Source: an uncultured Pirellula sp.
GTDB lineage: Bacteria; Planctomycetota; Planctomycetia; Pirellulales; Pirellulaceae
DNA length: 8,838 bases
NCBI GenBank assembly: GCA_903892365.1
Contig: CAITIF010000904.1
Location: 1-8,838 of the forward strand
Direction: 5' to 3'
Below, piece after piece: positions 1 through 7,444 of the stretch. The translations under genes were made by a program, and so were the position numbers. Positions within the stretch are counted from its first letter, which is position 1. Each line of letters starts with the position of its first letter. Under the pieces are notes generated by a model. The model ran no database searches. It was not told the origin of the DNA and saw nothing but the letters and a program-made list of their open reading frames with translations.

Positions 1-1353
1 CGAAGTGTTCTTACACCGACGACCGCCAGTTTGGTGGCGAGCATCATTCCAGTAGCGTCTTGCCTTACGTATTTTATGTTTCGCTTTGCGGAACGGCAGG
101 GTTGGACTCGCTCGCCTCGTTTAATGTTATTTTGCACGTCATTGGTACTGGCGATTATGCAATTGCTATTAGGCTGGCGGATGCATCAAGCCGAGTCTGG
201 AGACTTTGTAGTCGGTCCGCTTGTGGATGTCGCCATCTGCTTGCTGATGCTGGGCTGTGTTCAATCGAGCGTCATGACTCTTCTGAACCACATCGGTGTT
301 TCGACCATGGGAGACTACGCTTACACCGTCCGTGCGGCTGGATCGGCTGGCTACATGGTTGCCGTCATGCTGATGGGGGCCATCGGAAGAACCGATAGCG
401 AAATCGCTCGGTGGCATCTTTTTATTGGGGCGGCAATTAGCGTCGGCCATGCCATTTTGGCCTTGGTGGCTTGGTTGGGGCTGCGAGCGGAAGATTCACA
501 TGAAGCCAATTCGGACGCAAGTAAGGTGGGCGGTGAACCACCGGTCCATTCGAAAGAGCCTTCAGATCAGAAGCTGTCGAACGCACGTGGAGACTGGATT
601 GAATTGCTCACAATTGTGTGGTTGGTAGCCATTTGCGAGATGTCGTACGGACTGTACGCTCATGAATTCATGACCAAGACGTTTGGGTACCTAGGCTACT
701 TCGTGTTTTCCGCAGCGGTTGCGATCGAAATTATCTTGCTTTTGGTGATGCCTTTTTTCCCAAAGCTAAAAGCGAAACTACTGTTCGTGGGACCGCTAGG
801 TTGGCTCTTGCTGTTTTCGGGCTGCATTCTGGCGACACTTGGTTTTGCCCCGCTGGGCTTGTTTGGCCTCGCCTTGGCACTGAATTGTCCGTTCCAAATT
901 TCAACGAACGAGCACGCCCACCGCATCAACTCGAGCGTTATGGGGGTTGCGTCGATGACTTTGGCTCAGTCGCTAGGGTACGTTACCGCGACCATCATTG
1001 CCTCGATTGCGGCTAGTTTCCGAGCGGGGCCGATGTTGCTATGGCTGTTGGTTTTGCCGTTATCAATGCTGGCTTTGGCGTTAGCCATTCGAAAACTCGC
1101 CCGCCAAAACTCGGCGTTCGATGTCGATGATTTTAGCGAGCCTAGCGGCGTGCCGGGGGGAAGGGCTGTATCGGGCCCCCAAAAACGCCCGAACCACCTC
1201 GAAAGCATGCTCCGGGCCGATCACTCGGGCGCCGATGCACAGGATATTCATGTCGTCATGCTCGACACCTTGCCGGGCGGAGTAAGTGTCGTGGCAAAGA
1301 CTAGCGCGAATCCCAGGGAACTTGTTGGCGGCAACACTCACTCCAACTCCTGA
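1..1353 (+). CDS. MFS transporter, 5'-truncated by window edge
   Basis: This is an integral membrane transporter of the major facilitator superfamily; the substrate cannot be told. The frame is open from base 1 with no stop before a TTG at 31, and protein-like sequence precedes that TTG, so the true start probably lies upstream. Counting from the TTG, hydrophobic segments fall near residues 1-20, 31-49, 63-88, 104-120, 129-151, 190-209, 220-241, 248-270, 272-290, 302-327 and 332-354. That is eleven helices with a hydrophilic central loop at about 152-187, which fits a 12-helix MFS fold missing helix 1. The RAAGSAGYMV stretch at 101-110 resembles the conserved Arg/Gly motif of helix 4-5 in nucleoside:H+ symporter-like MFS proteins; that subfamily placement is tentative. 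The last helix ends at about residue 354, almost exactly where the antisense rpiB gene ends (base 1081). The following ~87-residue soluble tail is encoded opposite rpiB and stops at TGA 1351-1353. Confidence 0.8.
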   Translation, partial: RSVLTPTTASLVASIIPVASCLTYFMFRFAERQGWTRSPRLMLFCTSLVLAIMQLLLGWRMHQAESGDFVVGPLVDVAICLLMLGCVQSSVMTLLNHIGVSTMGDYAYTVRAAGSAGYMVAVMLMGAIGRTDSEIARWHLFIGAAISVGHAILALVAWLGLRAEDSHEANSDASKVGGEPPVHSKEPSDQKLSNARGDWIELLTIVWLVAICEMSYGLYAHEFMTKTFGYLGYFVFSAAVAIEIILLLVMPFFPKLKAKLLFVGPLGWLLLFSGCILATLGFAPLGLFGLALALNCPFQISTNEHAHRINSSVMGVASMTLAQSLGYVTATIIASIAASFRAGPMLLWLLVLPLSMLALALAIRKLARQNSAFDVDDFSEPSGVPGGRAVSGPQKRPNHLESMLRADHSGADAQDIHVVMLDTLPGGVSVVAKTSANPRELVGGNTHSNS

Positions 1354-1569
1354 CCCGCAGACCAAGATCCCTCGCTCCACCTGCTTGGACAGGATCATTC
1401 GAGCAACCATTTCCGCAAAGTCAGGAAAATCGCAGGACTCGGCCGAATGAGTACCGCAGTCAATCACGCTGACCGACTGCGACTGCAAAAGCTGAAAGAC
1501 TTCATTCTTGAGCAAAAATCCTGCGTGGTCGCCACCGAGTGCATAACGAATAGGAGCGGATTGGGTCAT
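1081..1569 (-). CDS. rpiB: Ribose-5-phosphate isomerase B
   Basis: RpiB is a cytoplasmic enzyme interconverting ribose 5-phosphate and ribulose 5-phosphate in the non-oxidative pentose phosphate pathway. The 162-residue product is close to the usual 145-155 residues of the RpiB/LacAB family and aligns throughout with my memory of E. coli RpiB. Visible landmarks are GDHAG at 13-17, the DFPD segment at 47-50, the catalytic-loop CGSGVG at 71-76 with the expected Cys71, AANKFPGIRA at 80-89, EHDDMN at 103-108 containing the conserved His and Asn, and the phosphate-binding Arg/His around 139-140. The ATG start is supported by a TAAGG ribosome-binding site eight bases upstream (1578-1582). The gene converges on the MFS gene and overlaps its 3' end by 273 bp. 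It is divergent from rpsA, with about 296 bp between the two starts. The alternative, a LacA/LacB galactose-6-phosphate isomerase subunit, is unlikely because no lac/tagatose genes are nearby. Confidence 0.95.
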   Translation of the reverse strand: MTQSAPIRYALGGDHAGFLLKNEVFQLLQSQSVSVIDCGTHSAESCDFPDFAEMVARMILSKQVERGILVCGSGVGVSVAANKFPGIRASLCHDTYSARQGVEHDDMNILCIGARVIGPEHAFEVVRAFLGARYSPSPRHAARLAKIIDIERRVLAGEFSNG

Positions 1570-1577
1570 AAAAAGAG

Positions 1578-1582
1578 CCTTA
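1578..1582 (-). promoter_or_regulatory. rpiB ribosome-binding site
   Basis: On the minus strand TAAGG lies eight bases before the ATG at 1569. It fixes the rpiB start and excludes the need for an upstream one. Confidence 0.65.
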
Positions 1583-1682
1583 CAAGTGTCTTAATTAGTG
1601 GCGAAGGAAGTCGAGACGCTGTTGCCGTGAATTGAGAATACTGATACACTCCGAGGCCCAAGATTACGCGAGTTAGGTAGGT

Positions 1683-1700
1683 TTTAGCGACGTTGCTAAA
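1683..1700. promoter_or_regulatory. Operator-like 18-bp dyad in the rpiB/rpsA divergent region
   Basis: The sequence TTTAGCGACGTTGCTAAA is an inverted repeat in which eight of nine base pairs are symmetric; only the 1689/1694 pair fails. It is centred on a CpG, as many LacI-family operators are, but no regulator gene is in view. It sits about 114 bp upstream of the rpiB ATG and 165 bp upstream of the rpsA ATG. On the minus strand a TTGACC (1708-1713) lies just upstream of it, so the dyad would fall at or near the -10 region of a possible rpiB promoter; I could not find a good matching -10. As RNA it would be a short stem with a six-base loop, so a 5'-UTR hairpin is the other reading. Confidence 0.4.
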
Positions 1701-1851
1701 CCACTCGGGTCAATCCACAACTCTAATTTTCACGCTGCGTCCCAGGTCGGATACAAACTTTATCGCGTAGAAGGAATCACGTAAATCGATCTTTAAGTCG
1801 GTTGTCTACTCTTTCTCATGCGTCTAGCTGACCCAAAACGCTAGCATCCCC

Positions 1852-1856
1852 AAGGA
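1852..1856 (+). promoter_or_regulatory. rpsA ribosome-binding site
   Basis: AAGGA ends nine bases before the ATG at 1866. It supports that ATG as the start of rpsA. Confidence 0.65.
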
Positions 1857-1865
1857 CTTCTACGC

Positions 1866-3674
<1,809 letters not shown>

Positions 3675-3700
3675 TCCTTGCTTTGGTACTTTGACAACGC

Positions 3701-3733
3701 AACCCTCGAGGATCAAACCTCGAGGGTTTTTTT
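3701..3733 (+). terminator. Intrinsic terminator of rpsA
   Basis: A perfect 11-bp stem (AACCCTCGAGG at 3701-3711 with CCTCGAGGGTT at 3718-3728) encloses a six-base loop ATCAAA. It overlaps a run of seven T (3727-3733). The T-run lies on the + strand side only, so it serves rpsA and not the convergent methyltransferase gene. Confidence 0.93.
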
Positions 3734-3798
3734 ATGCGCACGTCTCTGCGTTCAGCGATGAACGCAATGTGAATCGTATTCAATCAAAAGCGGGATCC

Positions 3799-5022
3799 CT
3801 ACGAAGCCACTTCAGAGCAAAACAAGGCTCGATGCCGACCGCCAACAAGCGTCAATAAAATGGTCAGAGTGCCGCCGCTTTGGGAACCTGTTGGCAAGTA
3901 CTTTCGCATTTGGTCGAGATCGACATCGACCCCTCGACTTTTTAGCTCCCATGCCTTGGGAAGCAATGATTTCGCCATCGCTTTAATCTGCTTGCGGTCC
4001 ATCGGAATATCCTGAAGCAAACGAAACCAACGAACCATGGGATGAGGGGTTGGTTGACTTGCGGTCAGATATCCGCTGTTCGAATCGATGATGTTCCATT
4101 GGTAGCGACTCGCAAACTCGGCTCCTTTTTCAGCCGCTCGAATTGCGGGATCGTAATCCGCAACATATTCCAAGCATCGATCGATCAAGCTTGGATTCCT
4201 TTCGATCGAGATTGGATTACGATCGAAAACTTCGTGAGCCCACGCGTAGTTCGAGGACTTAGAGTGCGTGCTGACAGCAACCGAGTCTTTGGGCCATCGA
4301 TCGATACCCCAATACCAGCGTTGCTGTTTGACGGCACCATCTTTGGATAGATACCTTATGGATTCTGGGGCTAGAATGACTTCGCTTGAAGCGGTTCGGT
4401 CGATTCTGAGCCCCGGAGATAGCTTGAGCGAAAGGCCGCGGGCCCGAGCGACAAGCGAAAGGATGGTTTCCGCGGAAGGGGCAAGTCGATCTAAGTTGGT
4501 GACTCTGCGTCCCTCAGCGCGTCGATCTGGATCGATATTGATGAAATCGTTGGTGGGGACCAGAATGTCCTCCGCCGACGTTTCAACTACTTTGATTTGT
4601 TTGCGGTTGGATTCCGCATTCTGACGCGTCAACTCACAAGCAATCGCGCATCGATCATATGCCGTCACGTTCAAATTCCGCGATGCTAAAGCAATCGCAT
4701 CTGAACCCGCTCCGCAACAGATATCATGGACACGAGAATCGCTTGGGAAATCGGCAGCCGTTTCGTTGGCAGTTAGCTCATCGCTGGCTTGCTCGAGTAG
4801 CAGGCGGGTCCAGAACCAATGGCTTGGTTCCAGAACCTTCTTTTTAGCCACCGCAAGCAGTTCGAACTGCGTCGCGATTATCGAAGCTTGTGCCGGGGTA
4901 AATCGCTGGCGAGCGAGGTTCAAAACAGCGGAAGCCTGGTTCGCCGGCTGCGTTGAAATAGAATCCCAAAACTGGCGAGCTTGAATGGAACCTAGCCACT
5001 GAATGTCATCAATTGAGATCAT
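3799..5022 (-). CDS. Class I SAM-dependent methyltransferase with THUMP-like C-terminal domain
   Basis: This is a putative methyltransferase of unknown substrate, probably acting on RNA by analogy with THUMP proteins. With the ATG at 5022 it has 407 residues. An N-terminal helical region (about 1-90) precedes the Rossmann-fold SAM-binding motif I, HDICCGAGSD at 99-108. The acidic YDR at about 122-124 fits the ribose-binding position. Where many N-methyltransferases have NPPY, this protein has DPDRRAEGRR at 164-173. The C-terminal ~140 residues (about 261-403), including KSRGVDVD and GGRHRALFCS, look like the THUMP-like domain attached to this family. The frame is open further upstream, with GTG at 5139 and ATG at 5130. 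I prefer ATG 5022 because the extra 39 residues are Pro/Ser-rich and unlike a folded domain, and because a probable leuA terminator (5087-5124) lies within that stretch. No strong ribosome-binding site precedes 5022. Family assignment is good; function is inferred only. Confidence 0.82.
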   Translation of the reverse strand: MISIDDIQWLGSIQARQFWDSISTQPANQASAVLNLARQRFTPAQASIIATQFELLAVAKKKVLEPSHWFWTRLLLEQASDELTANETAADFPSDSRVHDICCGAGSDAIALASRNLNVTAYDRCAIACELTRQNAESNRKQIKVVETSAEDILVPTNDFINIDPDRRAEGRRVTNLDRLAPSAETILSLVARARGLSLKLSPGLRIDRTASSEVILAPESIRYLSKDGAVKQQRWYWGIDRWPKDSVAVSTHSKSSNYAWAHEVFDRNPISIERNPSLIDRCLEYVADYDPAIRAAEKGAEFASRYQWNIIDSNSGYLTASQPTPHPMVRWFRLLQDIPMDRKQIKAMAKSLLPKAWELKSRGVDVDLDQMRKYLPTGSQSGGTLTILLTLVGGRHRALFCSEVAS

Positions 5023-5086
5023 AAACGAAAAGGCAAGGCTCGGCGGCGGCGATTGGCTCGGAGTCGACAGAAACGGAGCCTTGGTG

Positions 5087-5124
5087 AAAGATGAAAGAAC
5101 TTCGGTACACGTTGTACCGAGTTC
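5087..5124 (-). terminator. Probable intrinsic terminator of leuA
   Basis: Read on the minus strand, GAACTCGGTACA and TGTACCGAAGTTC pair as eight perfect base pairs, a single bulged A, and four more pairs (GAAC/GTTC), around a three-base ACG loop. The stem occupies 5097-5124 and is followed at once by TTTCATCTTT. It begins about 50 bases past the leuA stop codon. The + strand side has no T-run. The T-run is imperfect, so a palindromic protein-binding site remains possible. Confidence 0.55.
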
Positions 5125-5174
5125 TCGCATGATCACCACCGCAAATGTTCACTACTGCAAAAGGTGCCAACCCA

Positions 5175-6788
5175 TTACATGTCTTGGGGGGTAACTCGTG
5201 TTTGGGAACGGATGCTTTTTTCGGTAATGATTCGATTGACGGCGTTAAGCATATCTAGGATTGTGGATTCGACCGAGTCAGTAGACGTTCCCATTCCGCG
5301 ATAGGATTGCCCCTCGTGCTCTACCTCGATCGTGACTTCACCCAAGGCATCCCGGCCGATGGTCGCGCTACGCACTCGGAAGTCCTTGCAGACAACTTTT
5401 ACGCCTGTAATCTTTTCTACGGCCCAGAATGCGGCATCGATTGGCCCGTCCCCTTGTTCGACGCGTTCCGTGAACTGTTCATCGCCATGTTGAAGGGTCA
5501 ATTGCACACTGGGAATTCGATCTGTTCCGCTAGCAACCTCGAACGAAGCAAGTGACCAAACCCGTTGCGATGGTCCGCTGATCTGCTGCTGAATCAGCGC
5601 GACGATATCGCCGTCGTAAATCTCCTTTTTCTTGTCAGCCAGAATCTTAAACTGGTCAAAAACGGTCTGCAGTTGCTCTCCGGTTAATTGGTAGCCCAAT
5701 TCACGAGCTCGGTCTGCGAGGGCGGCTCGCCCACTGTGCTTGCCCAGGACAAGGTCGGTCTTCGAAAAGCCAACATCTTCAGGGCGCATGATTTCGTACG
5801 TGCTGCGATCCTTGAGCATTCCATCCTGGTGAATACCCGATTCATGAGCAAACGCATTTCTCCCGACTACGGCTTTGTTGCGTTGGATATCAAGACCGGT
5901 AATCTTGCACAACAAACGGCTGATTGGAACCAAGCGTTCCGTAACGATATTGGTTTTGGTATTAAAGAGATCGTGCCTGGTTCGCAACGCCATGACCACT
6001 TCCTCCAACGAGCAATTTCCAGCTCGTTCGCCAATCCCATTGATGGTGCACTCGATTTGATTGGCACCAGCCTGCACGGCAGCTAACGAATTGGCCACAG
6101 CCATTCCTAGGTCATCGTGGCAATGGCAGCTGAGAATGGCCTTGTCGATATTGGGCACTCGGTTTCGAAGTGCCTCGAAACGTGCATACATTTCGCCCGG
6201 TGTAGTGTAACCGACCGTATCAGGAACATTGATAGTAGTCGCGCCGGCGCGAATTGCAGCTTCGACAACGCGGCACAAGAAATCGATCTCAGTCCGAGCT
6301 GCGTCTTCCGCCGAAAATTCCACGTCGTCGCACAACGCAACCGCTCTTTCCACACCTCGGACCGCACGGGCGATGATCTCGTCCTGAGTCATTCGCAACT
6401 TGAATTCGCGATGAATGGCGCTAGTTGCAAGAAAAACGTGAATACGTGCATTCTGAGCCTTCTGGAGCGCCTCCCAGGCTCGATCGATGTCCCCGTCGTT
6501 GCAGCGTGCTAGACCGCAAATAATAGGCCCCCGGATGGTCGCCGAAATTTCGCGTACCGCTTCAAAATCTCCAGGAGACGCGATCGGGAACCCCGCCTCC
6601 ATGACATCAACCCCCAAATCCGCCAATGCCTGTGCCACCTTGAGCTTCTCGGACAGGTTCATGCTGCCCCCCGGGGATTGCTCGCCATCGCGAAGGGTGG
6701 TGTCGAAAATCCTAATTTGTCGTGTCCCGCTTGCATCGACGTTCGGATGATCAGGCGTCTTGGGTGGCAATGGAGAGGAGTTCGTCAT
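5175..6788 (-). CDS. leuA: 2-isopropylmalate synthase
   Basis: LeuA condenses acetyl-CoA with 2-oxoisovalerate to give 2-isopropylmalate, the committed step of leucine synthesis. The 537-residue product is the long (regulated) form. The TIM-barrel catalytic domain begins with FDTTLRDGEQSPG at 28-40, containing the metal-ligand Asp29 and catalytic Arg33. HCHDDLGMAVANS at 222-234 gives the two metal-ligand histidines, GNCSLEEVVMALRTR at 257-271 the Asn ligand, and HESGIHQDG at 315-323 and LGKHSGRAAL at 348-357 are further family signatures. A C-terminal domain at about 405-525, ending in the GTSTDSVES segment, corresponds to the leucine-feedback allosteric domain. A ~27-residue Pro/Ser-rich leader precedes the barrel. 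ATG 6788 is the only plausible start: no ATG, GTG or TTG lies between it and the in-frame upstream stop. There is no clear ribosome-binding site. Citramalate or homocitrate synthase are the relatives to exclude; overall similarity favours LeuA. No other leu genes are in the window. Confidence 0.95.
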   Translation of the reverse strand: MTNSSPLPPKTPDHPNVDASGTRQIRIFDTTLRDGEQSPGGSMNLSEKLKVAQALADLGVDVMEAGFPIASPGDFEAVREISATIRGPIICGLARCNDGDIDRAWEALQKAQNARIHVFLATSAIHREFKLRMTQDEIIARAVRGVERAVALCDDVEFSAEDAARTEIDFLCRVVEAAIRAGATTINVPDTVGYTTPGEMYARFEALRNRVPNIDKAILSCHCHDDLGMAVANSLAAVQAGANQIECTINGIGERAGNCSLEEVVMALRTRHDLFNTKTNIVTERLVPISRLLCKITGLDIQRNKAVVGRNAFAHESGIHQDGMLKDRSTYEIMRPEDVGFSKTDLVLGKHSGRAALADRARELGYQLTGEQLQTVFDQFKILADKKKEIYDGDIVALIQQQISGPSQRVWSLASFEVASGTDRIPSVQLTLQHGDEQFTERVEQGDGPIDAAFWAVEKITGVKVVCKDFRVRSATIGRDALGEVTIEVEHEGQSYRGMGTSTDSVESTILDMLNAVNRIITEKSIRSQTRVTPQDM

Positions 6789-7048
6789 GCTTTGGATTAC
6801 TTTTGGGAGCGGTAAAGATTACGAATTTGGGAATGTTGAGATTGGACAGATTTGCAACGGACAAGGTTCGTTGTGCCCTAACATTAGGCATTTTGCTTTT
6901 TGTTTGAAATGGGAAGGCCCTCAACTTCGATCTTCCGTTCCTTAAATAGCTTAACGAATTGCTGGCCTTTGTCATGTGAGGATTTTGCGAGGGGCTTCGT
7001 ATCCTGGTTTTGGCACAACGATTGCTCTAGATAGATATTTATCGGAGG

Positions 7049-7080
7049 GCTGCTGAGTTATTCAGCACGCTTTTTGTTCT
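7049..7080 (+). terminator. Orphan terminator-like hairpin on the + strand
   Basis: TGCTGA (7051-7056) pairs with TCAGCA (7062-7067) around a five-base loop. Allowing a bulged C at 7068, two more G-C pairs form (7049-7050 with 7069-7070). TTTTTGTTCT follows directly. The T-run is on the + strand only, yet no + strand gene lies between leuA and uvrB. It may end an unannotated + strand RNA, or be a chance hairpin. Confidence 0.5.
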
Positions 7081-7095
7081 ACCCAACGTCGGGAC

Positions 7096-7134
7096 GTACG
7101 GAGGGGAATGCAACTTCACCATTCCCCTCCGTGC
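7096..7134 (+). repeat. Strong inverted repeat, 13-15 bp stem
   Basis: ACGGAGGGGAATG (7098-7110) and CATTCCCCTCCGT (7120-7132) are perfect reverse complements with a nine-base spacer. On + strand RNA the stem extends by a U-G wobble (7097/7133) and a G-C pair (7096/7134). On the minus strand the wobble becomes an A-C mismatch, which slightly favours a + strand RNA. No T-run follows on either strand, so this is not a terminator. A second small dyad, ACGTC-GG-GACGT, abuts it at 7086-7097. Confidence 0.75.
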
Positions 7135-7223
7135 TCACGATGCCCAACAGGTATTACAAGAACGCTCCAATCCCAAGGATCCCCATCAAAACATCAAGGA
7201 TATTTGCGTCGGTCCGCCGACCG

Positions 7224-7287
7224 CAGATTACCCCATCGGCCCGGGAGCAGTGTCCGCCTCATTGCTAACGGGCCGGGGTATTTTCTG
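7224..7287 (+). ncRNA. Composite stem-loop, possible structured RNA
   Basis: Pairing outside to inside: CAGA/TCTG (7224-7227 with 7284-7287), TACCCC/GGGGTA (7229-7234 with 7275-7280), a three-base bulge (7235-7237), GGCCCG/CGGGCC (7238-7243 with 7269-7274), a GG/AA internal loop that could form tandem G-A pairs, and AGCAGTG/CATTGCT (7246-7252 with 7260-7266, one G-U) closed by a seven-base loop. The G-A pairs and the wobble form only in + strand RNA. The GC-rich stem ends in TATTTTC, so it could also end a + strand transcript. It does not match SRP RNA, RNase P RNA, tmRNA or an attC site as I know them. Confidence 0.4.
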
Positions 7288-7383
7288 GACCTAGGTTTTC
7301 CGCAAACCATCGTGTTTCTCCATGCGGCCCAGATGTCACCCCTGCTAATTCACTGAGCCCAGGCATCGCGTTATCCACCGTGT

Positions 7384-7411
7384 GCCGGTCATCATGCGCC
7401 AGTCATCATGT
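7384..7411. repeat. Two-copy tandem 14-base repeat
   Basis: GCCGGTCATCATGC (7384-7397) is followed directly by GCCAGTCATCATGT (7398-7411). The copies differ at the fourth and last bases. They lie about 35 bases beyond the uvrB stop codon. No function can be assigned; chance slippage is a sufficient explanation. Confidence 0.6.
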
Positions 7412-7444
7412 ACCGTGCAATGCAGTTGAGCGCGGGCTGGCGTG

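Larger units (their letters stand above)
6789..7444. other. Long leuA-uvrB intergenic region with structured segments
   Basis: These 656 bases separate the leuA start from the uvrB stop; both genes lie on the minus strand. I see no convincing protein gene on either strand: the open frames of 60-85 codons have random-looking composition and no good ribosome-binding site. The half next to leuA (6789-7048) must contain the leuA promoter and leader, but I could not identify a clear -35/-10 pair. The half next to uvrB contains a + strand terminator-like hairpin (7049-7080), a 15-bp hairpin (7096-7134), a large composite stem-loop (7224-7287) and a tandem 14-base repeat (7384-7411). No leucine-codon-rich leader peptide or recognisable riboswitch is visible. 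Confidence 0.7.

Noticed and set aside
1802..1830. TTGTCT ... TAGCTG as an rpsA promoter
   Set aside because: The -10 match is poor and its position, about 35 bases from the start codon, leaves almost no leader. Promoter consensus in this likely lineage is uncertain.
5023..5139. 39-residue N-terminal extension of the methyltransferase (GTG 5139 or ATG 5130)
   Set aside because: It is low-complexity in character and contains a probable leuA terminator hairpin. ATG 5022 precedes the first segment that looks folded.
6751..6975. 74-codon minus-strand open frame overlapping the leuA start, a possible leader peptide
   Set aside because: There is no ribosome-binding site before its ATG, leucine codons are scattered and not clustered, and no attenuator hairpin pair was found.
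7229..7280. Composite hairpin as an integron attC site
   Set aside because: The GTTAGCA on the minus strand does not fit the GTTRRRY core. It lies inside the stem and not at its end, and no partner RYYYAAC or integrase is present.
7224..7287. SRP RNA, RNase P RNA or tmRNA
   Set aside because: The diagnostic sequences are absent on both strands: GGAAGGAAGCAG for SRP RNA, GAGGAAAGUCC and ACAGAA for RNase P RNA, and a tRNA-like CCA end with T-loop for tmRNA.
7108..7356. 82-codon + strand open frame beginning inside the 7096-7134 hairpin, with GGAGGGG before the ATG
   Set aside because: The purine run is only about three bases from the ATG, too close for initiation, and the product is a His/Pro/Arg-rich string without domain features. 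The purine run is explained by the inverted repeat.
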